Positions 7,968 through 15,868 of a stretch of DNA of 27,103 bases are shown here, in pieces. Where the stretch lies: positions 1 through 27,103 of the forward strand of contig CANCCF010000042.1 of NCBI GenBank assembly GCA_947374485.1, read 5' to 3'. Numbering within the stretch: the first letter of the stretch is position 1; the number at the start of each line of letters is the position of its first letter. The notes beneath the pieces were generated by a model that made no database searches, had not been told where the DNA came from, and saw only the letters and a list, made by a program, of their open reading frames with translations. Source of the DNA: Comamonadaceae bacterium (GTDB lineage Bacteria > Pseudomonadota > Gammaproteobacteria > Burkholderiales > Burkholderiaceae_C). The translations under genes were made by a program, and so were the position numbers.

Positions 7968-9341
7968 TTACTTCACGCAAAGCCGGTGCATCAGGTCGTA
8001 CAGGGTGGGGCGGCTCACGCCCAGCAGGTCGGCGGCGCGCGCAATGTTGCCGTTGACCCGCCCCAGCGCCGCCAGGATGGCGCCGCGCTCGGCCTGGTCG
8101 CGGGCCTGGCGCAGGTCGAGCGAAGCGGCCAGGGGCTCGCCTGCATCGGGTGTGTCCAGGTCCATGTCGGCGCGGCTGACCTGCTGGCCGTCGGCCATGA
8201 TGGCGGCGCGCTTGAGGCGGTTTTCCAGCTCGCGGATGTTGCCCGGCCAGGCGTAGGCCTCGATGGCATGCAGCGCGTCTTCGGACAGGCGCAGCGCGGG
8301 GCGCTTGTTGTCTTCGGCATAGCGGCGCAGCAGCGCATGGGCCAGCAGCGTGGCGTCACCCATGCGGGCGCGCAGTGGCGGGATGGGCACCACCACCTCG
8401 GCCAGGCGGTAGTACAGGTCTTCGCGAAAGCGCCCCTGCTTGCACAGCGCGCCCAGGTCCTGGTGGGTGGCACAGACCACGCGCACGTCCACCGCAATTT
8501 CCTGGCGCCCGCCCACGCGCTCCACCGTGCGCTCCTGCAAAAAGCGCAGCAGCTTGGCCTGCAGGGTAAAGGGCAGGTCGCCAATCTCGTCGAGCATCAG
8601 GGTGCCACCGTCGGCGCTTTCGATCTTGCCGGGGGTGGTCTTGATGGCGCCGGTGAAGGCGCCTTTCTCAAAGCCGAACAGCTCGCTCTCCAGCAGGTTG
8701 TCGGGGATGGCGGCGCAGTTGATGGCCACAAAGCGCTGGCTGCGCCGCGCCGAGCTCTGGTGCAGGCCGCGCGCCAGAATTTCCTTGCCGGTGCCGCTTT
8801 CGCCCAGCAGCATCACGCTCACGTTGCTGGGGCCGACCTTTTCGATGGTGCGGCAGATGCGCAGCATCTCCGGGTCGCGGGTGATGACGTGGCCCAGCGT
8901 CTCGGGCTGGTGGATGGCTTGCAGGCGCCGGTTTTCGCGCTGCAGGTCATGCACGCGAAAGGCACGCTCAATGGTCAGCGCCAGCAGCTCGGGCGCAAAC
9001 GGTTTGGCAAAAAAATCATAGGCGCCCAGGGCCACCGCGCGCAGGGCATTGGCCTGTTCGTTTTGGCCGGTCAGCACAATGACCTTGGTGTCCGGGTCCG
9101 CAGCCAGAATTTGCCCCAGCAAGGCAAAGCCCTGGCTCACGCTGTCGCTGTCGGGTGGCAGCCCCAGGTCCATAGTGACCACGGCCGGGTTGTGGCGGCG
9201 CAGCTGCTGCATGGCGCTCTCGCGGTCGTGGGCGGTGACGGTGGTGTAGCCGTCGAGCGACCACTGCATCTGCTTTTGCAGCGCCAGGTCGTCTTCCACA
9301 ATCAGCAGCAGGCGTTTGTCCAGGGTCATGGCCAGGGTCAT
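7968..9341 (-). CDS. prsR: PEP-CTERM-box sigma-54-dependent response regulator PrsR
   Basis: This 457-residue NtrC-type activator has three domains. The receiver domain (about 10-125) has acidic residues E16/D17/D18, phosphoacceptor Asp58, Thr91 and Lys113. The AAA+ sigma-54 interaction domain (about 150-380) has Walker A GESGTGKE at 180-187, the sigma-54 contact loop GAFTGA at 227-232 and Walker B LDEIGD at 250-255. The C-terminal Fis-type helix-turn-helix (about 415-455) includes NIARAADLLGVSRPTLYDLM. It should be phosphorylated by PrsK, encoded 20 bases upstream, and then activate sigma-54 promoters of the PEP-CTERM/EPS regulon. ATGs at 9341 and 9329 are both possible starts and neither has a strong Shine-Dalgarno sequence. 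The ELFGFEKGAFTGA segment has Phe where many family members have His. I found no convincing -24/-12 promoter within the window. Confidence 0.95.
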   Translation of the reverse strand: MTLAMTLDKRLLLIVEDDLALQKQMQWSLDGYTTVTAHDRESAMQQLRRHNPAVVTMDLGLPPDSDSVSQGFALLGQILAADPDTKVIVLTGQNEQANALRAVALGAYDFFAKPFAPELLALTIERAFRVHDLQRENRRLQAIHQPETLGHVITRDPEMLRICRTIEKVGPSNVSVMLLGESGTGKEILARGLHQSSARRSQRFVAINCAAIPDNLLESELFGFEKGAFTGAIKTTPGKIESADGGTLMLDEIGDLPFTLQAKLLRFLQERTVERVGGRQEIAVDVRVVCATHQDLGALCKQGRFREDLYYRLAEVVVPIPPLRARMGDATLLAHALLRRYAEDNKRPALRLSEDALHAIEAYAWPGNIRELENRLKRAAIMADGQQVSRADMDLDTPDAGEPLAASLDLRQARDQAERGAILAALGRVNGNIARAADLLGVSRPTLYDLMHRLCVK

Positions 9342-9361
9342 AGGTTTGCGTTCAAGGCGCT

Positions 9362-11548
9362 TCAGCCTGCGGCGGCCAGGCCGGGCTCCATGGGCGATTC
9401 GTACAGTGGCAGCTGCAGCGTGACCCGCGTGCCCAGGCCTTCGGCGCTGTCCACAGCCATGCTGCCGCCGAGCTCGTGCACATACTGCAGGCTCTCAAAC
9501 GCGCCTATGCCCATGCCCGTGGGCTTGGTGCTCTCAAACGGTTTGAAGAGCTGGTTCTGCACAAAGCTGGCCGACATGCCGCAGCCCGTGTCGCCAATGC
9601 AGACCTCGGCGTGGCTGCCGCTCTGCAGCAGGCTGGCCCAGGCGCGGCCGCTGCCACGGCCGTCCAGAGCGTCCAGCGCGTTGTGCACCATGTGGCCCAG
9701 CACCCGCTCCAGCCGCTCGCTGTGGCCGCGCACGCGAAGTGGCTGGCACTTGCCCAGTTCCAGCTCCAGCACCTGGCCGCGCGTGCGCTGGCAATCGGCG
9801 GCAATGCGCTGCAGCAGCGCGACCAGCTCCACGCCGCCAGCAGCACCCGGCTCGCCATGTTCGGGGGCCTGGCGCAGTTGCAGCAGCAGGTGGCGCATGC
9901 GTTCGAGCGCGTGCTCGATGGTCATCAGCATGTCTTCCCGGAAGGCCGGGTTGTCGCCCAGGCGGCGCGCGTTGGAGAGCATCAGCGCCAGCTGGGTGAT
10001 GATGTTTTTGAGGTCGTGCACAACAAAGGCCGACATGCGGTTGAAGGCCTCGAACTTGCGCGCCTCCAGCAGGGCCTCGGCGCTTTGCGCCTGCGCCAGG
10101 TAGCTGGCGGCCTGCTGGCCTGCGGTCTTGAGCAGGTCTTGCACCTCCCAGTCCACCTCCATGGGGGTACGGGCCTGGTCGAGCACGCAAAAGCCAATCA
10201 GGCTCTGGTCGGTGCGCAGCGGTATCACCAGCCAGGCGCGTGCAGAGTCCTGCAGCCAGGCGGGCAGTGCCAAGCCGCCATAGGCATCGGGGCGCGCACG
10301 GGCTTCGTTCACATTGACCACCCAGCCGCGCTCGGCCAGCAGGCGGCACAGCGGCGAGCGTGCGTTTTCATGCAGCAGGTTGGGGGCCTGGTTCCAGCGT
10401 GCGCTCTGGCTGAAGGCGGTGCCGTTGCGGGTTTGCGTCCACAGCGCGCCAGAGGGGCTCTCCAGCATGTCGGCAAGACCCCGGATGATGGGCTGGCCCA
10501 GCTCGCCCAGGTTGCGTGGCGACGTGCCGGGGTTGGCCGCACTGTGGTTGGACAGGGTGTGGTTGGACAGGGTGTGGGTAAAGCGCAGCCACTCTTCGCG
10601 GTAGTCAAAGCGGTAGTGGAAGAGGTGCTTGCCCACCAGCACGCGCAGGCGCGCGCGCGCCGTGCCCGAGAACAGCAGCACCAGCAACAGCACCAGGCCC
10701 AGGAACACCAGCGCGGGTTGCAGTGCGCGGCCCCAGTTGCCGCCAAAGTAGCGCACGTAATAGCCGACGCCCGAGAGAAACAGCAGGTACAGGCCGACTG
10801 CCAGCAGCGCCACCGAGTGGAAGGCTGCGCGCGGCGAGAGCCGCAGCCGCGCCACCCAGTTGGCCCGGCGCATGACCGACAAGGCCAGGAGCGGCACCAC
10901 GCCCGCATGCACCAGGGCGCGCACGGCCAGGGTGCTGGCATCGGCCTGGTTGAAGAGCACGGCCTGCGCGTACAGGTAAACATCAAAAGCAAACAGCCCC
11001 AGCAGGCCCAGGCACAGCGGCTTGACGGCCCAGCGCATGTCTTCGCGCAGGTTGCCAAACACCTGCTCCAGAAGCACCAGGCCCAGCACCGGCAGACCCA
11101 GGTGGCCCAGCAACTGCAGCTGCTGCAGGCGCGCGGCAGCGGCCAGCCAGGTACCCTGCAGTGCGCCCAGGCCCAGGGCCAGCAGTTGCAGGCCCACAAG
11201 CAGGCTGATCAGCCACTGCGTAGCCGGGCGTAGCCAGTGGCTGCCGTCCCGCAGCGTGGCGCTCGCTTCGGCTTGCAGGCACTGCAACAAAAAGGCCAGC
11301 CAAGCGGCGTAGCGGGCCAGGTCGAGCAGTGCAGCCAGCCAGTAAGCCCATACCAAGGCCACGCCCGTTGTGTTCACAGCCAGCACCAGTGCGGCCCAGG
11401 CCCACAACGCGCTGCAGCCCACGGCCAGCAGAGCCAGTGCCTTCAGGCGCGCGCCGGGCTGCCGGGCATAGCCCATTTGCCACAGGCGCAGGCCCAGCGC
11501 GCTATAGGCCAGCGCCGCCAACGCATGGCTCCAGGCGTAGAGCGGCAT
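9362..11548 (-). CDS. prsK: XrtA/PEP-CTERM system sensor histidine kinase PrsK
   Basis: This 728-residue inner-membrane sensor kinase has an N-terminal half (about 1-300) of roughly eight or nine hydrophobic helices. A linker follows, then a GAF-like domain (about 345-490), and then the kinase core. The H-box is AFVVHDLKNIITQL with His511 as the predicted phosphorylation site. The N-box Asn is at 623 (HMVHNALDAL), the G1 box is GDTGCGM near 652-658 and the G2 box is GMGIG near 678. The order and length match PrsK, the partner kinase of PrsR. The ATG at 11548 lies 2 bases after the sugar transferase stop, indicating one transcript and probable translational coupling. The linker carries a short in-frame duplication (NHTLS twice), listed separately. 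The signal it senses is unknown. Confidence 0.95.
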   Translation of the reverse strand: MPLYAWSHALAALAYSALGLRLWQMGYARQPGARLKALALLAVGCSALWAWAALVLAVNTTGVALVWAYWLAALLDLARYAAWLAFLLQCLQAEASATLRDGSHWLRPATQWLISLLVGLQLLALGLGALQGTWLAAAARLQQLQLLGHLGLPVLGLVLLEQVFGNLREDMRWAVKPLCLGLLGLFAFDVYLYAQAVLFNQADASTLAVRALVHAGVVPLLALSVMRRANWVARLRLSPRAAFHSVALLAVGLYLLFLSGVGYYVRYFGGNWGRALQPALVFLGLVLLLVLLFSGTARARLRVLVGKHLFHYRFDYREEWLRFTHTLSNHTLSNHSAANPGTSPRNLGELGQPIIRGLADMLESPSGALWTQTRNGTAFSQSARWNQAPNLLHENARSPLCRLLAERGWVVNVNEARARPDAYGGLALPAWLQDSARAWLVIPLRTDQSLIGFCVLDQARTPMEVDWEVQDLLKTAGQQAASYLAQAQSAEALLEARKFEAFNRMSAFVVHDLKNIITQLALMLSNARRLGDNPAFREDMLMTIEHALERMRHLLLQLRQAPEHGEPGAAGGVELVALLQRIAADCQRTRGQVLELELGKCQPLRVRGHSERLERVLGHMVHNALDALDGRGSGRAWASLLQSGSHAEVCIGDTGCGMSASFVQNQLFKPFESTKPTGMGIGAFESLQYVHELGGSMAVDSAEGLGTRVTLQLPLYESPMEPGLAAAG
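10543..10578 (-). repeat. 15-bp tandem duplication inside prsK
   Basis: The 15-base unit TGTGGTTGGACAGGG (plus-strand reading) occurs twice in perfect tandem at 10543-10557 and 10558-10572, followed by a partial third copy. It encodes a repeated NHTLS motif in the PrsK linker between the membrane half and the GAF-like domain. The frame is kept, so copy number could change without breaking the protein. Confidence 0.9.
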
Positions 11549-11550
11549 GG

Positions 11551-12687
11551 CTACTGCGCCCCCCGGCCGCTGAGCACCACGCCCACGGTGTCAAACAAAA
11601 TCACCAGGTCCAGCAGCAGGCACTGGTTCTTCACGTAGTACAGGTCGTACTGCAGTTTTTCGGCCGTGTCGTCGATGGAGGCGGCGTAATGGAAGCGCAC
11701 CTGCGCCCAGCCGGTAATGCCCGGCTTGGTGCTGTGCCGCAGGGCGTAGTAGGGCAGCTTTTGCGTCAGCATGGCCACAAAGCAGGGCCGCTCCGGGCGC
11801 GGGCCCACCAGGCTCATGTCGCCGGCCAGTACGTTGAAGAGCTGGGGCAGTTCATCAATGCGGCGCCTGCGCATGAAGCGTCCCACACGGGTCACGCGGC
11901 TGTCGGCCGGGTGGGCCCAGCGCGCATGGCCATCGGGCTCGGCATCCGCGCGCATGCTGCGGAATTTCAGCATGTTGAAAGTGCGGCCCTGCAGGCCCAC
12001 ACGCTCCTGGCGGTAGAGCACCGGGCCGCCTGATTCCAGCGCCACCAGCAGTGCAGCCAGCAGCATCACCGGCAGCGCCAACAGCAGCAGCACGCTGGCA
12101 GCCACCAGGTCGAGCAGGCGCTTGGCAAAAGCGTGCAGCGGCCCGTGGGCAAAGCCTTCGCCCAGCACCAGCCAGCGCGCGGTGACCGTCTCGCGGCGTA
12201 TCTGGCCCAGCATCTGCTCGCAGTGCGTGGCCACATCGAGCACGCGCACGCCGCGGCGCCTGCAGTCCAGCAACTCGCGCAGCAGCACCTCACCACCCTG
12301 GCGCTCGCGCACGGCGATGACGATTTCCTGGATGCGTTCCCTTTCCACCAACGCAGCCAGCGTGCCTGCGTGGCCTTGCGCGGATGTGGCGTACGGGCCC
12401 ACCAGCCGGATGTGCGGGTCGGCACTGCGCAGTTGCTGTGCCACCAGCGCGGCCTGCGGACCATCACCCACCACCAGCACCCGCGGCTGCGCCAGGCTGC
12501 GCACGCGCACCGCCGAAATGCCGGTGGCCACCAGCACGGCACCCAGCAGCACCACCGGGTTTTCCGCCAGCGGAGTGGCCGAGTGATAGGCCCATACCAG
12601 CAGCGCAAACAGGCCAACCACGACCAGGTCAATCCCGATCTGGTAGAGCGTTTGCCTGTGGATGTAGTGACGCAGAATCCGAACCAT
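11551..12687 (-). CDS. Polyprenyl glycosylphosphotransferase, XrtA/PEP-CTERM-associated sugar transferase
   Basis: This 378-residue initiating sugar transferase would move a hexose-1-phosphate from a nucleotide sugar to undecaprenyl phosphate to start the EPS repeat unit at the inner membrane. It has two N-terminal hydrophobic segments (about 18-35 and 45-60). A Rossmann-like domain follows (about 68-165; VLVVGDGPQA). A membrane-anchoring helix (about 195-218) precedes the bacterial sugar transferase core with KRLLDL at 189, NMLKFRSMR at 238-246, RRRRIDELPQLFNVLAGDMSLVGPRPERP near 273-301, and STKPGITGWAQV near 319-330. The ATG at 12687 is the first natural start for the membrane helix. It heads the operon with prsK, prsR and prsT. 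The N-terminal membrane region looks shorter than the four or five helices usual for the family. Confidence 0.92.
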   Translation of the reverse strand: MVRILRHYIHRQTLYQIGIDLVVVGLFALLVWAYHSATPLAENPVVLLGAVLVATGISAVRVRSLAQPRVLVVGDGPQAALVAQQLRSADPHIRLVGPYATSAQGHAGTLAALVERERIQEIVIAVRERQGGEVLLRELLDCRRRGVRVLDVATHCEQMLGQIRRETVTARWLVLGEGFAHGPLHAFAKRLLDLVAASVLLLLALPVMLLAALLVALESGGPVLYRQERVGLQGRTFNMLKFRSMRADAEPDGHARWAHPADSRVTRVGRFMRRRRIDELPQLFNVLAGDMSLVGPRPERPCFVAMLTQKLPYYALRHSTKPGITGWAQVRFHYAASIDDTAEKLQYDLYYVKNQCLLLDLVILFDTVGVVLSGRGAQ

Positions 12688-12771
12688 GCCCTCTAGCCTG
12701 TAGTCGCTTGAAGGTGCCCAGTCTGTAGGGCTGGCTTTTTTCACCCTTGATTTTTCGCATGGGCGTATGAC

Positions 12772-12785
12772 GTGGGGTACGCCAC
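12772..12785. promoter_or_regulatory. Imperfect palindrome in a divergent promoter region
   Basis: GTGGGGTACGCCAC is a 14-base palindrome with one mismatched pair around a GTAC centre. It lies in the 125-base gap between the divergent sugar transferase (start at 12687) and cupin (start at 12813) genes. A dimeric regulator could bind there, but this single occurrence may be chance. I see no clear sigma-70 or sigma-54 promoter next to it. Confidence 0.25.
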
Positions 12786-12812
12786 TCTGGGACCCAACCA
12801 CCAGGAGCCACC

Positions 12813-13316
12813 ATGAACGAGCACGCCAGACAACTCGCACAGCAACTCATCCGCAATTTCAACGACGCACCCGCAGTGCACCGCGTGCGCGCGCCCCACT
12901 ACGACTCCACAGGCGCGCGCCTGGCACCCGGCACGGCCGCCAGCAAGCTCGGCGCCACCATCGACACACTGGCGCCCGGCAAGCGCGGCTGCCCCTACCA
13001 CCTGCACCACGCGCAGGAAGAGATGTTCGTGGTGCTGCAAGGTGCGGGCACTCTGCGCGTGGCTGGCGAAATGCTGCCGCTGCGCACAGGCGACGTGGTG
13101 TTCATTCCGGCAGGCCCTGGCTACCCGCACCAGATCATCAATACATCGGAAGCGCCCCTGAAGTACCTCGCCATCAGCACCCAGGAGTCGCCGGAGATTT
13201 GCGAGTACCCGGACTCGGGCAAGTTCCTGGCGGAGTCTGTCAGCGTCGGGGTTTCAGAGTTTGAGGTGATCCAGGTGAAGAAGGAGAGTGCGGATTACTG
13301 GGACGGTGAGCCGTGA
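12813..13316 (+). CDS. Single-domain cupin protein
   Basis: This 167-residue protein has one beta-barrel cupin domain at about 45-125. Likely metal ligands are His63, His65/His66, Glu69/Glu70 (PYHLHHAQEEMFVVLQGAG) and His106 (PGYPHQIIN). The second half-motif, LRTGDVVFIPAG, is also present. Cupins of this size include small metal-dependent enzymes and binding proteins, and the reaction cannot be told from sequence. The ATG at 12813 has AGGAG upstream with good spacing. It is divergent from the sugar transferase and convergent with the DUF427 gene, so it is probably transcribed alone. The frame continues without a break after the stop codon for 30 codons (see findings). Confidence 0.88.
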   Translation: MNEHARQLAQQLIRNFNDAPAVHRVRAPHYDSTGARLAPGTAASKLGATIDTLAPGKRGCPYHLHHAQEEMFVVLQGAGTLRVAGEMLPLRTGDVVFIPAGPGYPHQIINTSEAPLKYLAISTQESPEICEYPDSGKFLAESVSVGVSEFEVIQVKKESADYWDGEP

Positions 13317-13466
13317 AGCCCTCCAGGCTCAGGAGGTGCGGACCGCACCCTGCCTGCGGCCATCAAGTTTGCCAGGCTCAAGGAACAAGTCCTGGAAATC
13401 CTGCGCTGACCAGGATGTCGTGCACCAGCCAATCGGCAATGGCCGCGCTACCACGCTATCAGCTTC

Positions 13467-14024
13467 TTACCAACTGCAACTTCCAGGCGCGCCCTTGAAG
13501 GGCCCCGTCAATTCCGGCGTGATCCATCCGCCATAAAAGCCGCCAGGCTGTGCAATCACCTTGGCGCCGCCCACGCTGCAATCGAGATCGTGGGCGTAAA
13601 AAGCGATGCAATGAGCCAGCGGCTCTGCCCCTGCTAGGGGTTGCGGATAGGTCCAGGCGACCCGTGCCAACCGACGCGCACCGTCGACCAAATCCCAATA
13701 CCGCGCAGGGCCTTTCCACTCGCAGACCGAGCCGCCGCCTGCGGGACGCAAAAACGTACCCTGCACATCAGCCAGCGGCACATAGAAGGTGGGCGGGTGC
13801 GCAGTCTCTCGGACGGCCCAGGCGGCGCAGGTGCGCGCAAGTTCAAGCTCCCCCCAACGCACCACGATCTCGCGCACCTCTCGCACGAGCTCCGGTGGAC
13901 GCGGGAAATCCCAGACTGAGGTTTGCCCTTGCAAGGGAATGTCTGCAAACGGCGGGCGGTCCTTGCCGCGCCAGCGCCATTGCGCGCGGGCCCGTGCCAA
14001 CGGGTCAAGATCGTCAGTGGTCAT
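13467..14024 (-). CDS. DUF427 domain protein
   Basis: This 185-residue cytoplasmic protein carries a DUF427 domain of unknown biochemical function over most of its length. Recognisable features are ETAHPPTFYVPLADV near residue 94, a central WKGPARYWDL stretch, the YPQPL segment, and the C-terminal GGFYGGWITPELTGPFKG signature, which is nearly invariant in the family and shows that the C-terminus is complete. The ATG at 14024 is the natural start. The gene is convergent with the cupin and divergent from the DUF2237 gene. DUF427 proteins are often found near redox or stress genes, but no role is assigned here. Confidence 0.9.
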   Translation of the reverse strand: MTTDDLDPLARARAQWRWRGKDRPPFADIPLQGQTSVWDFPRPPELVREVREIVVRWGELELARTCAAWAVRETAHPPTFYVPLADVQGTFLRPAGGGSVCEWKGPARYWDLVDGARRLARVAWTYPQPLAGAEPLAHCIAFYAHDLDCSVGGAKVIAQPGGFYGGWITPELTGPFKGAPGSCSW

Positions 14025-14103
14025 GTGTGTCCGTTCTCATTGCAAGATCTGCATCCATACGCCTCAGGTTAGCATGCAGTTCCCACGTGCCAAGGCGAAA
14101 AAA

Positions 14104-14466
14104 ATGACCGCATTCAATGTTCTGGGCACTCCTCTGGTGGCGTGCTCCTTTGACCCCGTTACCGGTTTCTTTCGTGACGGCTGCTGCAACACCAATGCAC
14201 AGGACCAAGGAACCCACGTCGTTTGTGCCCAAGTGACAGCCGGCTTTCTGGTCTTTTCGCGCTCGCGTGGCAACGATCTGGTGACACCGCGTCCGGAGAG
14301 CCGCTTTGCGGGTTTGAAACCGGGTGACAGGTGGTGTCTTTGTGCGATGCGCTGGCTGGAGGCACTCGAGGCCGGGGTTGCACCGCCAGTTCATCTGGAA
14401 GCAACGCATGCAAAGGCGTTGGACATGGTCACGCTGCAACAGCTTCAAGACCACGCGCTCAACTAG
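14104..14466 (+). CDS. DUF2237 family protein
   Basis: This 120-residue protein matches the DUF2237 family along its whole length: NVLGTPLVACS at the start, TGFFRDGCCNT, the HVVCAQVTAGFL segment, FSRSRGNDLVTP, GLKPGDRWCLCAMRW and the final PPVHLEATHAKALDMV. The many conserved Cys and His residues suggest metal or redox chemistry, but the family's function is unknown. I prefer the ATG at 14104 (AAGGCG upstream) because family members begin just before NVLG. An in-frame ATG at 14074 would add ten residues. It is divergent from the DUF427 gene. Confidence 0.9.
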   Translation: MTAFNVLGTPLVACSFDPVTGFFRDGCCNTNAQDQGTHVVCAQVTAGFLVFSRSRGNDLVTPRPESRFAGLKPGDRWCLCAMRWLEALEAGVAPPVHLEATHAKALDMVTLQQLQDHALN

Positions 14467-14502
14467 TCAACGCGCGTTCGTCGCAGGGGTCACCGTCGAG
14501 CG

Positions 14503-14530
14503 GCTTTCGGCAAGGAGCTTTCGGCAAGGA
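14503..14530 (+). repeat. Perfect 14-bp tandem duplication
   Basis: The unit GCTTTCGGCAAGGA occurs twice back to back (14503-14516 and 14517-14530) in the 128-base gap between the DUF2237 and DCC-family genes. It is outside any gene I can support and is probably a recent slippage duplication. Confidence 0.9.
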
Positions 14531-14594
14531 CACCTGGCAGTGGCGATTGCCTGAATGACCCGGCGCGGGCAAGGACAGGGCTGCTTCGATAAAA

Positions 14595-15014
14595 ATGTCT
14601 GCCATGAACCAGCCATCAACCAGTCCCCGAGAAGCCAACTGCGAGGCGCTCACTGTCATGTTTGATGGGTCCTGCCCGTTGTGCCGGCGGGAAGTGGCCG
14701 TGTACCAATCCATGGCTCCGCTGCAAACAGTGTCATGGCAGGACGTAAGTCAGGACGCCGCCAATCTGAGCCAGACAGAGCAAGCCCGGTACATGGCCCG
14801 GTTCCACGTTCGACTCGCCGACGGCCGCGTGCTGAGTGGGGCTGCCGCCTTTGTGGCGCTGTGGCTGGTGATGCCAGGGTGGCGCTGGCTGGGCCGCATC
14901 GGTCGGCTTCCCGGCGTGACGCCGGTTCTGGAACGGGCCTACCGTGGCTTTTTGCACCTGAGGCCCTTCTTGCAGCGCTGGGCCAGGGCTGCAGAGTCTG
15001 CGCATCGCACGTAG
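14595..15014 (+). CDS. DCC family (DUF393) thiol-disulfide oxidoreductase-like protein
   Basis: This 139-residue protein has the defining DCC motif FDGSCPLCRREV, with Asp24, Cys27 and Cys30. The family's later segments also appear: GRVLSGAAAFVALWLVMPGWRWLGRIGRLPGV in the middle and a C-terminal YRGFLHLRP stretch. The CxxC in a thioredoxin-like context suggests thiol-disulfide exchange, but substrates are not known for the family. ATGs at 14595 and 14604 are both possible starts and neither has a strong ribosome-binding site. It follows the DUF2237 gene by 128 bases on the same strand and is convergent with the bicupin gene, 34 bases away. Confidence 0.88.
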   Translation: MSAMNQPSTSPREANCEALTVMFDGSCPLCRREVAVYQSMAPLQTVSWQDVSQDAANLSQTEQARYMARFHVRLADGRVLSGAAAFVALWLVMPGWRWLGRIGRLPGVTPVLERAYRGFLHLRPFLQRWARAAESAHRT

Positions 15015-15048
15015 CCTCCTCGCTGGAAGGTGTGCGGCCCATGAAGGC

Positions 15049-15714
15049 TTAGCCAGGAAGGTGACCCGTTTTGACGAGGATTAAACAGCCCTCGACACTG
15101 AACGGCTTGTGCTGGCTGAGGTGGGGGCTGCGAATCCAGCTTCCCTTGCGGTAGCTTCCATGCTCGTCGGAAAAGACGCCTTCGACTACATATATTTCCT
15201 CGCCACCGTAATGCCGGTGCGGATTGAAATAAGTCTCTGGTGCCCACCGCACCATAGCTGTGTGCTGGGTCCCGAATTCAGACAGGGGCATAACCATCAA
15301 TCCATCCACCATGCCACGGTACCAGGTTGATTGCTGGGTGTGGACCACCACCCGCTCGCTGTCATCGGGTGAAAGGTGCCGAAGTTTGACAAACAAGGTG
15401 CACCCGCCCTCGGAAAAAGGGGCATGGCTGGAGCCCACGGGATTCTTCAAATAGGTGCCTGGCCCGTAGTCTCCAAACTCGTCGCTCAAAGTGCCGTCGA
15501 GCACCAGAATTTCTTCCCCCAGCGCGTGTTCGTGCACACTGAATTTCGCACCCGGGTCGTAGCGCACGATGGACGTAGCGCGTGCAACCTCACCGCCGTT
15601 TCGCTCCAAAAGTCTGCGCTGAACCAGCGGTGACGGGGACGCTTGCCAGGGCAGGGTGTTGGCATCGACCACACAGCGCTGCGATAAGTCAGCATTCACA
15701 AGGAGGGTGTTCAT
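15049..15714 (-). CDS. ChrR-like bicupin protein
   Basis: This 221-residue protein contains two successive cupin barrels. The first (about 45-115) has HEHALGEEILVLDG with His61, His63, Glu67/68 and His97 as likely ligands. The second (about 150-215) has NPHRHYGGEEIYVVEG with His166, His168, Glu172/173 and His202. This resembles the cupin domain of the ChrR anti-sigma factors. The N-terminal zinc-binding anti-sigma domain of true ChrR is missing and no sigma factor gene is next to it, so it is more likely a stand-alone metal-binding or small-molecule enzyme. I use the ATG at 15714. A GTG at 15729 would add five residues. Confidence 0.87.
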   Translation of the reverse strand: MNTLLVNADLSQRCVVDANTLPWQASPSPLVQRRLLERNGGEVARATSIVRYDPGAKFSVHEHALGEEILVLDGTLSDEFGDYGPGTYLKNPVGSSHAPFSEGGCTLFVKLRHLSPDDSERVVVHTQQSTWYRGMVDGLMVMPLSEFGTQHTAMVRWAPETYFNPHRHYGGEEIYVVEGVFSDEHGSYRKGSWIRSPHLSQHKPFSVEGCLILVKTGHLPG

Positions 15715-15868
15715 AGAAATAGTTTCCACTGCGCCTCGGATGAAGGCGTGTCCCGGTCAGGTTCGGGGACCTTCAATTGTTGCAGTTTTCTGTTGCAAAT
15801 GATCTAGGCCTGCGGCTGGCCGCCGGACCCGGCGTGATGTGAAGGCGGTGCACGGTGATCTCAAGGCG

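Noticed and set aside
5207..8056. 949-codon open frame on the plus strand
   Set aside because: It is fully antisense to prsT, which has a lipobox, TPR repeats and a strong ribosome-binding site. The Gln/His/Gly-rich translation shows no domain and is the usual shadow of a GC-rich gene.
7953..10103. 716-codon open frame on the plus strand
   Set aside because: It is antisense to prsR and prsK, whose catalytic motifs are clear. The translation looks like a reverse-strand shadow.
15750..15770. Short inverted repeat (GTCCC/GGGAC) upstream of the bicupin gene
   Set aside because: The stem is only five bases with an 11-base loop and no T-run, within chance expectation for this base composition.
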